A DNA stretch of 64,000 nt from Hydrangea macrophylla (taxonomy: Eukaryota > Streptophyta > Magnoliopsida > Cornales > Hydrangeaceae). The stretch's first letter is position 1. Each line of letters begins with the position of its first letter. The translations under genes and the position numbers were made by a program. The stretch lies in the NCBI GenBank assembly GCA_033977485.1, contig CM066988.1, positions 77,782,669-77,846,668 on the forward strand, given 5' to 3'. Of the stretch, positions 48,165 through 60,673 are shown in pieces. The notes below the pieces were generated by a model. The model was not told where the DNA came from, did no database searches, and worked only from the letters and a program-made list of their open reading frames with translations.

Positions 48165-49671
48165 TGTAGACACCCCATTTTTTCAGCTATCAGATTTAGG
48201 AGACCCGTAGCTTGGTGGTTCATAATGATCGAAAAGACTCAGAAGGACTCCTGAAAGTTAGTTCTATCTCTCAAAATGCTCAAAAAGTGGTACAAATGAC
48301 AAAATTGCCCCTGAAAGCCCATACACTCCCAGATTTGGACCGAAAGTTTTGGAAACATGTTGTGTCATAAAGAGTGTCATAAAATAAGTCTTGAAGCAAA
48401 ATCAGATGAAATCATCAGCTCATAGAGACCCCCGAAAGTCTCGGAAGTTTCCGGAAAGTCCCCGTTGACTGGTTTGACCAATGTTTGACTGAAATTGTCC
48501 AAATTCGCCAAAAAGTTCTGAGATCATTCTAGATCATGTGGAAAGTACTAAAACGAGTTTTAAAAGAAAATCGATCGAAAACGTCAGCTCCCGGAAGCTA
48601 CCAGAGGTTCCCAGAACTTCCTGGAGGTCCCTAGTTTGACCAGTTTGACCAAAAGTTGACTTTAAAACAGGAGTACCATATCATTTTTCAAACATTTTTC
48701 ATGGATACTAGAGGTCAATAGTTTTTCAATGGTATATCGGACATAATTCCTCGATTTAAAACGAATTTATAATGAATTTCTGAAGGTGAAAAAGGCGATC
48801 AAATCGGCTTTTATCGCGAATACCGCAAAACATTTCAAAGTGACTTATCTCTGAACTATTTTTTTTATGTAAATTAGACTCCAATACCTTTCCAACAGTA
48901 TATCACAAGCTCAATTTGGAGTTCGTACGCATTTTCAGTGAATTTCGGACGAAATAGGGCCTTTTCGCGAATACCAGAACCTCTGGGGGCCTAAATACAA
49001 ATTTTTCGGCGTCTGAGGAGCAGTGCCGCGGCGGCACTAGGCCACTACTGCAGCGGCATATGACCAGTGCCACGGCGGCACTCAACCCCCGCAGAACCCA
49101 TTTTTTGTAATTTATTTTGGGGGTCCAAATTGAATAATTGAAAGCCAAAACGATGTAGTTTTATGTTCACAGATGTTTGGGACCAATGTGAGCACTTTCT
49201 AAATCCCAAAACCACCCCGAATTGGCCTATATAAACCCCCCTTTGCTCTTCATTTTGGGGGGGCCAGGTGTAAAGTTCATAGAAGTTGTAGAGAGAAAGA
49301 GAGATAGAGATAGGTTTAGAAGAAGGAAAGGGAGAGGCTCTCACTGATTTTCTATAAGAAAGTGAGTTTCAATCTTGTTTTCTTCCATTACCCCTCTTAT
49401 ATCTCACATTCAAATCTTTCTCAACCACCATTTTTGAGCAATCTTGAGTTAGGAAGCTACTTCCATGTCCAAATGTCAATATCTATGAGTGAAACACCAA
49501 GCTACAAATCCAAAATCACATTGATTATCATCTATTGATTGCTATTACTTGTTTGTTTACATTAATGTTCATCTCTTCTTACCTCATTTCTTTTTTATTT
49601 TTCATTGATTACTTACATGCTTATCATCATCTAGATGACATGTTGTTTGAGGAGAGTGAATCATTATGGAT
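48165..49671 (+). mobile_element. LTR of another retroelement, cut by the Tekay-like insertion
   Basis: It starts TGTAGACACCCC, a common plant LTR start, inside Athila gag. A TATATAAA box near 49220 indicates + orientation. It has no coding region. It ends abruptly where the next LTR starts (49672), so its remainder should lie right of the window. GATGC precedes it, but its partner copy is not visible. Near 49020-49085 it has three near-palindromic GTGCCGCGGCGGCAC-like motifs. Confidence 0.6.
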
Positions 49672-50797
49672 TGTAACACCCGTACCCGGACGAGAAGATT
49701 AATATGATAATAATATGTGTTAATTAAAGATAATTAATGCATAAAATGGTTTAAGGTGGGGTTATGAACCCACATGTGAAAAGGCGCTCAAATGCGGGCA
49801 CGGATGGAAGTCCTGTCAAAGGCGGGGCTGGTGTAGAAGTGGGGCCCAATGAGGGTCTAATTAAATAATTTGCATTTTTATGTCATTATATGTTTATATG
49901 ATTACTTGTTTAAAAGTTTAAAGATATTATTATGTCTTATGATAGGTAAGGGGACCAGTATGGGTAGCCATTTGAGGGCGTAATTAAAAACAATTCATAA
50001 TTGGTAGGTTTAATAGCAACCTCATAATTTATGTGGGACCACGTTTGGGACCCACGCTGGACTTAGATTAAATACTTTTAGAAAAGGTGGGTAGCTAATG
50101 TAATTAGTATGGGGATTTCATAATAAAACTTAACGAAAGTTGGGGGAGGTAAATGAGAATAAGAAGAAATGGTGACAACACATATGTATGGTAGCATATA
50201 TGTCTCTCCATTGTAAAACACATCTGGGAATTAGAATTTTGGACAGAACGAGAGCTCCAAGTCGGTGACGGAAATTCTCAACGATGTTCCTTGTCATTTC
50301 TTCGCCGTCCGACGTCGAATTAACGATCCGAGACCACTTTTGGACTCGTGGAGGTAAGAGGATCACATGCACGTCTTTTATTTTCAGTTTTGACAACATT
50401 TTTATGGCGTCCGTTCTTAATAGATGATGTTCGTGGCACCAAACTTATGTAGGAATTACACCGGTGGATTTTCGGTTGGAAATTTGCTAAAGGTTAGGAT
50501 TTCTAAGCTTAAATCGCAAGCAAATCGAAGAGGTGAGTGCTCTAGTCCCAAAATTGGGTGTTTAGATAAGTTGATGTGATAATTGTTAGCTTAGAATGCT
50601 TAATCCATGTTTATGTTTATATGTGTTGTTGAATTTGAGTAAAAAACATGTCAAAGTTATGAAATTGCTAGCTTATATGGTTATATGCTAAGTTGCTTAA
50701 ATGCTTATGTGGATCAAAGGGAAGTCAAGTAGTGATCACCATTTATAGGTCCCATATGTAAAGGATAGGAAGTCCTCAATGAGTAGGACGTGCTGAC
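49672..50797 (+). repeat. 5' LTR of the Tekay-like element, first piece
   Basis: It begins TGTAACACCCGTACCCGG and is non-coding. It stops at CTGAC (50793-50797), the left target copy of the nested element. Confidence 0.8.
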
Positions 50798-52435
50798 TGA
50801 CACGACTAAAAAGTTGTGCGCTCTTGTGCAACACCCAAGTGTAGGTGATCGTGCAAGTAATACTGGATAAGTCCAGGTCGATCCCACAGGGAAGGAATAG
50901 GAAGAATATATATACTAAGTTACAACCTAAAGAAAAAGAAAATACGAATGAATGATTGGAGGTGTACTAACAAATCCTAATTAATTAAATTAAACTAAAT
51001 AATAAACTAAAACATAAAGAAACATAACTAATTGAACAGATAAATTAAAGGTGTTGGAAATACGAGAATCCACATTAATCCTAACCATCTACCATGCATA
51101 CTCATTAACGTTCTATGGAGTTCATTCCTCTTCAGTATTCCGTATTTTTCTAAAGATAAAGAATCAATAGTCCTTTCATGACCGGGACTATATCATCACA
51201 AGTGATTTAAAATACTTAGAAGACGGTTTAAAACAATAGTTATTACTTGCACTCTAAATGGTCTTAGCATTCAAAGTGATTTTCAAAAGTCATTGAAGAA
51301 AATAGCCTTAAGGCTTCAAGTTCTAAAAACTGTTGTGACAAACTGAGCTTATAGGGACAATTTCATGACAGATTTCTAAAACAGAAAGTCATGGAATACT
51401 TAAAAGAATCATCTCAGGAATTAGCAAGTTCGATCAATCGAAGCACTCTCGATCGATCGGACATCATTGTCCTTTAATCGATCGAAATGCCTTCGATCGC
51501 TTGACTATGGCTCTGGTTCGATCGATCGAAATATCTTCGATCGATCGAGCCCAGGTTTTCTATATCATACATGACAAAGGCTAAGAATCAATATTTCATC
51601 ATATATTTCCAACGTCTAAACTACAGAAACATGAATAAATTAATACAGAAACAGTAAACTAAAGTAATCATAGCATATAAACTAATAACAATCAAATAAC
51701 AAGGATTGAAAAGAAAAACCTGTATATAATCTGAAATAAACTTGAAATAAACATGAAATCCACTTGAATCTTCAATAATCTTCAATATATTAATGAAAAA
51801 GAGGAAGAAAATGATGAATCTAGCCTAATTTACTCCTAATCTAACCCTAAAACTACCCTAAACTGCTGTTTTCTACGTTCTGGAGCGTCCTCCTCCCGTC
51901 TGGTGTCAAAACGACTTATATTTAGGGTTCCTGTAGAGTTTACGCAATTTTTGGATGAAAATAAAGTTCAATCGATCGAGCTTAGTTCGATCGATCGAAG
52001 GTTCGATCGATTGAACTCTCCTCAATCGATTGAACTCTCTGATTTTGACAACTCTGCGCACCAATGGGAGAATGGCCATAACGTTTCACTCGGAGCTCGG
52101 ATTGACCTCCTGTTTGCGGCCACGCGACCGTAACTCAAATATCTACATTTTGTATTTCTAGGAAAATATTCCAAATCTGAAGTCTTCATTGTCAAAATTG
52201 GCGCTTTCTCAGCTGCTTCTGTTGTTCTCTTCACCAGAATCACTTTTCTTTAGCTCCACTTCATTGATTTACATTCTAATACCTATAAAACAATGCATGA
52301 ACATATGTTTTAGCATTAACACAATAAAAATAATATTGTTATTAGAATGCACCTAAATGTAGGAACTTTGGGGATAAAAGTATGCATAAAAGACCATGTA
52401 ATATGCTATGAACATGCACTTTTCACCTCGAATCA
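50798..52435 (-). repeat. 3' LTR of the non-autonomous Athila relative
   Basis: In sense it starts TGATTCGAGG and ends GTGTCA. Palindrome clusters lie at 51426-51560 and 51968-52040. The ORF at 51903-52133 is not credible, since it crosses the palindrome cluster. Confidence 0.88.
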
Positions 52436-52446
52436 CACCCCCCAAC
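52436..52446 (-). other. Polypurine tract
   Basis: TTGGGGGGTG in sense, directly before the 3' LTR. Confidence 0.8.
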
Positions 52447-54443
52447 TAGCTCGTTGCTAGTCCCTAGAAATGAAGCGAACTACAGCAATGTTTATTTAAA
52501 CTCTAAAAATTGAAAACAAAATAAAGAAAAAGTCCTAACTCACTTTTACAGGAATCGCGATTGCATTTAGCCTATGCAACAAGCCTTTAAACCCCTAGGT
52601 TCCCCCTAGTGGACGAGTGTTGTCTCGTGAGGGTTTGCAGTGAATCTACCCACAAATTTCATGTTTATGGTAATGGTTCTCATTTAAATGTTTTCAAGAA
52701 ATTTTTCTCTCATTAACAATGTGGTTAAGCTCAACAATCTTATGAAACTCCCTAGTATGCCATAGCCATGCAACACACATTACAGTTAATCTACTATCAA
52801 AGTCATTAGAATACTGCATAGCTATTAATCTTCAAGTGCGTGTGTGAATGGACAACCAAAATACAAAATATTAATTTCAAAGCTCGCATAACCTAAGACA
52901 CTATCAAGACGTTCATTTTGACTCAATTCTTACCGGGATTACACTCTCAAGATGAAATCACTCCGAATTGGGTGTAATAATTATCACTCATGATATGGAA
53001 GCTATAAAGAATAAATGTAAATGGAATCTAATGCTGCTCATATCTAAATAGAAAAACGGACATTTTAGTGCACAAAGTCTCATGAAAGGATACTTTTCAC
53101 TAGAAGAGCTAGATACCGTGGAGAACTCTCTCATTACCTTAACTTCAAATCCAATTTACTTAAAATCATCAGGACTTTGAAAAAGAGGTGTTGGGTGAAA
53201 AAAAGAGGCTCATGATATTCAATTGGGTCAAAGGATGTGATTGGAATGTCTACTACAATTTTTCAAACTTCCCCCACATCTCCAATCTCTCTCTTCTTCT
53301 TCTTCTCTTTTTTTTTCTTTTCTTTTTTCCACTCTTCTTTTTATTATTATTTTATTTCTTTTGAAACAACCATTGGCACTTTTTTTCTTTTTTTCTTTTT
53401 TTTTCTTTTCATGCTTTTCTTTTTCTTTTTTTTCCTTTTTTTTTTCTTTTTGCCAACTTTCCCTTATTCACACAACCAAACTTCTTATCAAGATAACACA
53501 TCCAAATCACTCCTAGATAAAGAAAAGAAACTCAAATTGGTAATATGGAGTTAGGTATGAACTTTAGGATTGTGAACATAAGGCAAATATGGTAATGCTC
53601 AATAGGTGAAGTAAAGGAATAGAATAGAGATAGGCCAAGGCTGTATTATCCATGTATGGTCAAAAGATAGCCTAAATCATCTTTTAAGTTAACAGGATTA
53701 TTCATTTCAGTAAATTCAAGAGCTCTAAATTTGGTAAATCCTTAACATTCTCTTCTAGTAATCAGTCAAAATGAAGAAAATTGAGACTTACAACGAATGA
53801 ATACGCTTTTCAAAAAGTAAGAGTAATTTTATAAAACCCTCAAAAACAAAAGAATGGCACAAAAGCTCACTTGGATTATTAGTCTCCACTACAGTCTCTC
53901 AAGATACCTAGGCTATGCTTACTTATCCATTTTAGCTATGTACAAGGTTGTCACAATGTGCTCAAAGTTGTTTGAAGATTAAAAGGCATAAAACATATTA
54001 TAACTAAGATAGTAAACAAACTATCATAGTGTTTCACATACTAATAACATACAGAAAATAACACTAATGCATCATAACTAACTACATTAACTAAGAGATA
54101 AATACAAGAATCATCTTATTATCTTTTAAAAAAAATCTTAAAAATTTTAAATTTTTTTTGACATTTTTAACTTACTGAGTCATGTTGCTAAGCAGGTGTA
54201 TTTACATTAAAGCACGACAAAAAGAAAAATGAAGCATGCAATGACTCACTCCCCCCCAACTAAAACTAAACATTGTCCTCAATGTTCTAAACTAAGCACA
54301 TGGACATGTAAAATAAAGCGAGAGAAGGAAGGATGTTACCTCGAGGCATTAACATCCAATTTTTTTTAAGTTACCTGCAAAATCATTAGTAGCAACAAGG
54401 AAAAATAGAAAATATAATAGAACTACTCAATAAATAAATTCGG
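52447..54443. other. Internal non-coding region with pyrimidine-rich tract
   Basis: Collinear with 33141-34855 of the Athila element. It holds a strongly pyrimidine-rich stretch at 53286-53452 on the + strand. ORFs there are low complexity. Confidence 0.7.
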
Positions 54444-55283
54444 TTAATCAAGATTTTTATCATAAAGTAATAACCGAAATTTTTGAGGATCTTTCCAGTG
54501 AAATAATTTAACAGTGAGAAGACTTTTGGGATCCTCATAAATATACAACTCCCCCCAACTAATGTCAGGCTCAAGGTCAGAGGAGATAATGCAAAACCTA
54601 TGGCCTCCAAATTTATTGGAGACAGTTATAAGAGGAATACTACACATTTTAGGAATTATACTAAAAAAATAATCATTGGTGTTGGTATTTTCTATAACAG
54701 CCTCTATTTTAATACAAGGAGGTGGCCACGGTTCAATAAAAGGGGTAGGGTCTAAGTGATGTTCTAATTTAGCTTTACTACCCTCCTCTTGTTCTAGAAC
54801 AGAATCTATAGAAATATGATCATAGGAATTTATTTTCTGTTCTGTGCACATGGTTTTGGACTGGACTTGGATAAAGGTATCTATTTGGGCCTCTATATCA
54901 TTATCACTCAAGAAGGTCAAGCAGTCTAGCAGATTACTAGCTTCTTGTTGAAGTTTAAGATCATCTAAAGTGGGCCTAATATTTTCCAAGTCCTCTCTCA
55001 CAGAATTTTGAAATTTAAAATTTTGTGAAAAACATGTGCTAGAATTCTTACCATCCTCTTCCACAACACATTCTATTTGTTTAATATTGGGGTACACATG
55101 ACTTTCACACTCGGGATGAGAGCTTTGATTAATAGAGAGGATAGGTGATGGGCAACTTGGTGACACCACCTTTTCGGCCGAAAGAGGTGAGGGTTCATGA
55201 ATATCACATGAATATAAACAGGATTTAGATTTTTCAATTATGTCCTCCCTAGGGTCACTGTCAAAGGTAGGGGTAGAGTCAAC
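54444..55283 (-). pseudogene. Unknown retroelement ORF, C-terminal half (280 codons)
   Basis: The frame is open from 55283 to 54444. It is acidic and Ser-rich in its first part. Later residues include HHLDPTPFIEPWPPPCIKIE and NTNTNDYFFSIIPKM, then GGHRFCIISSDLEPDISWGE and FHWKDPQKFRLLLYDKNLD at the end. It is not gag, protease, integrase or reverse transcriptase. It is in frame with the N-terminal half at 58000-58869 once the solo LTR and one target copy are set aside. Family not recognised. Confidence 0.6.
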
Positions 55284-55288
55284 AGGTA

Positions 55289-57999
55289 TGTCACGCCCCG
55301 ACGTAGCATAATTCAGGAAAGCATTTAATTTCCTTTATGGACTCGTAGGTCGTGACAAGTGAGTATGACCAATTGTCCCTGCAACAAATAACTTAACAAA
55401 CAATTCTAGAGCAAAGGATACTAACAAAAAAAAACATAAGCTCTGAAAAAAAAAAACTTACTAAACTATTACAACAGTCATAGTCTTAGGCACAAAACGC
55501 CTTATTCAAAAGTCCAAACTAGTTTATTACAAAACCCAAATTAAAAGACTTAGGAAATATAAAGCAGCCTCCTGGAAAGTCTCCTGACTCTAAGTAGCAT
55601 AGTCAAAATACCCTGGCTTCTCCTGACCCTGAAAATCTGGACATACAGTCCAGGACGCATCAACGCCGTCAGCTTATGAAAGCTGGTGAGCAAAATAAAC
55701 AAGTGCTCGCAATGTATATATAAGCATATAAACAACGGTGCAATTTAACTTTTAAAAGCAATAACTTCAAGGTTCCAATTCCAACATAAGCTACGGGGGA
55801 ATAAAGAAAGCAATAAATATGTGACCATGCGTGAATAATGTAACACCTCATCTTCCTGACTCTTTTCTCTCAACAAAACTCAACACAACCAAACCATTAT
55901 CTTAGATACCAGGAATACTATCCGATCGATATCCAAAAGAGCACACCAAACCATCGCTTCAGATACCAGGAATAATATCCGATCAATATCCGAAACAAGC
56001 GCCTTAGATACCAGGAATAATATCCGATCGATATCTAAGCCGTACACAACACTACCACCATCGCTTCGGATATCAGGAATACTATCCGATCAATATCCGA
56101 AACGCGCGCCTTAGATACCAGGAATACTATCCGATCGATATCTAAGTCGTACACAACACTGTCGCCTCCAATACCAGGAATAATATCCGATCGATATTGA
56201 GGTCGCACAACTAGAACGCCACTCTTTACTCTTTTCACACAACCTCAACCCTAATATGTATGTCAATGTTTCATAAATAACACCATTAATAAATCACATG
56301 AATGTCATCAAACTTTAAACATAAAGGAATTCACAGAATTAAAGAAATAATACGCGTACGGGGATTGAAAATTCGTAATTCATTGCCTTAATCATTTTAA
56401 ACATAACTAATAGCATTCAAAAAAAACTGCTACTGAAATCCTCGTTTTCTGTCCAAACGGTGCAGAATCTGAGAAAATTGCATTAGACGAAAAGTGTGCA
56501 GAATCGAGTTTTACTTGGGACAACGCGGGCAGAACCTTAAATTTCATTCGTTTTCCTAACAAAAGTCTGAAAACAAAATTCTGCTACTGTTAAAATTAAA
56601 AGAGAAAATATTAGATTGAATTTCTAATATACTTTGAAGTAATGCCATTAAAAATGAGTTATAATTTGTATACATGAATTACATATCAACAGAAAGCTCT
56701 TTGAGTCTAGTTTCCAACGCTTCAAACCGTGCGCGTTTTCGAGTTTCCTAGAGGAAGATATGGTCGTTTTAGTAAAAGCCGTCAATGCTGAAAAATGTCA
56801 ATCGATTGACAAAAGTGTCAATCGATTGAATGACATGTCAATCGATTGGAACACATGTCAATCGATTGAATAACATGTCAATCGATTGGATATGTTTCCA
56901 ATCGATTGGTATCAGCAGTTTCTCCCCTGTTACGAATTTGAAGCCTGTTTTTGACCCATTTCTCAATTCTGTTCCAACCAAGACATGTAATATATGGATT
57001 TCTTCGTTTTTCCGCGTAGATTAAGAATACGCGATCGGTTTTAACTAATTTCAATCGTAGCTCTCGGATTTCACGTAAAACCGAGAGGTGACAAAACTTT
57101 GAATCAATGGTACGTCGCGATACGGATGAATTAAGCCGTAGTATTCGAAACACAGCTTATTGGGACTAAGATCTTTCATTCCCAATTCACAGAATTGATT
57201 TTGGTTAACTTTTGTAAAACTCCAATTTTTAAGCTTTAATGGTGTATCTATATATATACACATATACACACATATATACACTGAAATATACATATATAAA
57301 CTTTGGGAGTGAGTTTATAATACTCACAGAGGCTAATTATACAGAAAATTAAAGGCCGAGAACTTCCGCCGTAGTGATTCGTCGTTGAGAAATTCTTCCC
57401 GATCTTGATTTGATCTTGAGATATATATATATAGCTATGTATGTGTATATGTATATGTATATACTGTATGTGTGTTATGTGTGTTATGTGTGTGTGTGAG
57501 ATCTTGCCGAGAGAAAGAGAGAACTGCAGAGAGACTGAGAGATAGATGAGAGATAGCTCCAATGGGGGGATTAGTGGGTGTATAAATAATATGCAAAGTG
57601 CTTGGCACTATGCATATAAAACACACCAAAGGTAGCACTACACACACAAGACACTCCACACACATTCCACTAACCACACACTGCACTAATGTGTACACAA
57701 GATACCCTTGTGTGTGTTGAGCTCACGCAATGATACACACACACAGGTAAAATTATACTGCCCATTTCTAAAACTGGTATTTTACGGTTGAAATAAAAAA
57801 TACAGAAAATTATATTAATGTAGGAATTCAATTCCCGGTTATACAAAAATATAAATATCGGTTTTGAAACCATAGAAAATGTTTTAAAAATTACGGTTTG
57901 ACCCCAGATAATTATTACAAAGAGAAATTAAATTAAAATACTCATGGAAATAAAATGCAATATTTATTTATTAATGATAATAAAATACAGGGCGTTACA
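55289..57999 (-). mobile_element. Solo LTR, Gypsy type, 2711 bp, TSD AGGTA
   Basis: In sense it starts TGTAACGCCCTG and ends GGGGCGTGACA. AGGTA is duplicated exactly at 55284-55288 and 58000-58004. It is the same family as 24221-26802 but in the opposite direction, with an array of five or six CCAGGAATA-CTATCCGATC-type units at 55910-56210 and a CAATCGATTG cluster at 56794-56911. It interrupts the ORF of the surrounding element. ORFs within it are not credible. Confidence 0.93.
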
Positions 58000-58869
58000 A
58001 GGTAACTCCTCCTTTTCTAATTGCGTGCAGTCACCTAAACTCACATCATCTTTTAAAACCTTATTCTCATCCTTGTGACTCTCCTCACTATGTATGTTAT
58101 CTATTGAGGTGCTCTGGACAAGGAGATTGTGCAATTTTATCCACGCAGTGAAGGAGTTGATGTCTGGGTTTGTATATCGAGGAGAAGATGGTTCTACAAC
58201 TTCATGCTCAATGGTTTGGTTTTGGAGTTCTTGTAGGGTTATCACTTTCTCGAATGAGTTGTTAACCTCATTCTGTATAAACCTATCATTGTCCTCTAAT
58301 TTCATTCCATTATTAGTGTCTTGAAATTTTGGTTGTAGTGTTGAAGGATTGGTATAGTCTTCTAAAGGTTGGCTAGCATATGCTTGTTGATATCTAGTTT
58401 CTAATTTATCAAGTGCACTATCTAGCCTTTTCATTTCACTAAGCAGCAATGTTAACATACCATTATCTTCAACTTGGTTATTCTCCTCATCATAACCATA
58501 TAAAGTTTCGCCCCATTGTTGTTGGTAGTAATTCCCATCCCAATGTGTTTGTGGACAAGACTCGCCAAAGGGAAAGTCTTGCTGCGTTTGGTAATCGTGG
58601 GAACTACTACTATATCCTACATTATTATTTTGGTTATCGCCCCATTGCGGTTGATAGAACTCTTCATATGGAGGTTCTTGATACGTTTGTTAATACGGGG
58701 GACTACCACTATTGTTTTCCCATTGTGGTGGTTGGTAGCACTCAGGCTGATAATTTGCATCATATGTGGGTGCTTGCCAACTCGGGGAATAACTATTTTG
58801 ATTTTCAAGTGTGTACCTATTGGTAGCGTTTGTGTTTGTGTTGTATGGAGGGTAATATGGATAAGACAT
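58000..58869 (-). pseudogene. Unknown retroelement ORF, N-terminal half (290 codons)
   Basis: It starts at ATG 58869 with MSYPYYPPYNTNTNAT. The first 130 residues are rich in Tyr, Gln, Asn and Pro with repeated QPQWGDN and QPPQWENN phrases. Next come MLTLLLSEMKRLDSALDKLE, a likely coiled coil near residue 140, and FTAWIKLHNLLVQ. One in-frame TAA lies near 58690. The Tyr/Gln/Pro repeats recall linker regions of plant retroelement proteins, but I do not recognise a domain. Confidence 0.6.
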
Positions 58870-59009
58870 GTTTACCCAAAATTTTTAAACAATAGAATTT
58901 TTATTTTTTTTATTTTTATCTTGTGAGAGAAAAAGTCCAAAGTTTTTTTTTTTTTTGAAAAGTAAAAAAAATTGGAAATAACTTAGTAAAATTCTAGCCT
59001 AGTTGCCTT

Positions 59010-59026
59010 CCCCGGCAATGGCGCCA
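59010..59026 (-). other. Primer binding site, tRNA-Asp type
   Basis: In sense TGGCGCCATTGCCGGGG, one base from the Athila-type site complementary to plant tRNA-Asp. It lies six bases inside the right LTR and confirms - strand orientation. Confidence 0.88.
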
Positions 59027-59032
59027 AAAACT

Positions 59033-60673
59033 TTACACGACTAAAATGTTGTGCGCTCTTGTGCAACACCCAAGTGTAGGTGATCGTGCAAGTTATACTG
59101 GATAAGTCCAGATCGATCCCACAGGAAAGGAATAGGAAGAATATATACTAAGTTACAACCTAATAAAAAAAAAAAAAAAAATACGAATGAATGATTGGAG
59201 GTGTACTAACAAATCCTAATTAATTAAATTAAACTAAATAATAAACTAAAACATAAAGAAACATAACTAATTGAACAGATAAATTAAAGGTGTTGGAAAT
59301 ACGAGAATCCACATTAATCCTAACCATCTACCATGCATACTCATTAATGTTCTATGGAGTTCATTCCTCTTCAGTATTCCGTATTTTTCTAAAGATAAAG
59401 AATCAATAGTCCTTTCATGACCGGGACTATATCATCACAAGTGATTTAAAAAATGTAGAAGACGGTTTAAAACAAAGGTTATTACTTGCACTCTAGATGG
59501 TGTTAGCATTCAAAGTGGTTTTCAAAAGTCATTGAAGAAAATAGCCTTAAGGCTTCAAGTTCTAAAAACTGTTGTGATAAACTGAGCTTATAGGGACAAT
59601 TTGATGACAAATTTCTAAAACAGAAAGTCATGGAATACTTAAAATAATCATCTCAGGAATTAGCAAGTTCGATCGATTGAAGCACTCTCGATCGATCGGA
59701 CATCATCATCCTTCAATCGATCGAAATGCCTTCGATCGCTTGACTATGGCTCTGGTTCGATCAATCGAAATATCTTCGATCGATCGAGCCCAGGTTTTCT
59801 ATATCATACATGACAAAGGCTAAGAATCAATATTTCATCACATATTTCCAACGTCTAAACTACGGAAACATGAATAAATTAATACAGAAACAGTAAACTA
59901 AAGTAATCATAGCATATAAACTAATAACAATCAAATAACAAGGATTGAAAAGAAAAACCTGGATATAATCTGAAATAAACTTGAAATAAACATGAAATCC
60001 ACTTGAATCTTCAATAATCTTCAATATATTAATGAAAAGGAGGAAGTAAAAGATGAATCTAGCCTAATCTACTCCTAATCTAACCCTAAAACTACCCTAA
60101 ACTACTATTTTTTGCGTTCTGGAGCGTCCTCCTCTCGTCTGGTGTCAAAACGACTTATGTATAGGGTTCCTGTAGAGTTTACACAACTTTTGGATGAAAA
60201 TAAAGTTCAATCGATCAAGCTTAGTTCGATCGATCGAAGGTTTGATCGATTGAACTCTCCTCAATTGATTGAACTCTTTGATTTTGACAGCTCTGTGCAA
60301 CGATGGGAGAATGGCCATAAATTTTCACTCGAACCTCGGATTGACCTCTCATTCATGGCCACGCGACCGTAACTCAAAGATCTGCATTTGTATTTCTAGG
60401 AAAATATTCCAAATCTGAAGTCTTCATTGTCAAAATTGTCATTTTCTCAGCTGCTTCTGTTGTTCTCTTCACCAGAATCACTTTTCTTTAGCTCCACTTC
60501 ATTGATTTACATTCTAATGCCTATAAAACAACGCATGAACACATGTTTTAGCATTAACACAATAAAAAGAATATTGTTATTAGAATGCACCTAAGTGTAG
60601 GGACTTTGGGGATAAAAGTATGCATAAAAGACCATGTAATATGCTATGAACATGCACTTTTTACCTCGAATTA
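59033..60673 (-). repeat. 5' LTR of the non-autonomous Athila relative
   Basis: Matches 50798-52435 with an offset of about 8235 and few differences. Palindrome clusters lie at 59665-59797 and 60208-60280. The outer ends are worn (TA instead of TG, TA instead of CA). Confidence 0.88.

Larger units (their letters stand above)
50798..60673 (-). mobile_element. Non-autonomous Athila relative with unknown ORF
   Basis: Two direct LTRs (50798-52435 and 59033-60673) of about 1.64 kb are close to each other (about 2 percent in sampled parts) and related to the Athila LTR at 31490-33121. CTGAC at left and GTGAC at right fit a 5-bp duplication with one change. The element is - strand: the primer site lies next to the right LTR and the purine tract next to the left LTR. 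No gag-pol is present. One long ORF of unknown type fills the interior and is split by a solo LTR. Confidence 0.88.

Noticed and set aside
48165..49671. Athila 5' LTR
   Set aside because: It has no similarity to the Athila 3' LTR at 31490-33121, begins inside gag, and lacks an adjacent tRNA-Asp primer site.
53237..53554. 105-codon Phe-rich ORF
   Set aside because: It is a translation of the pyrimidine-rich tract and not a protein.
57435..57698. Cys-rich ORF on the - strand
   Set aside because: It falls on TG/AT microsatellites of the inverted solo LTR and has no domain.
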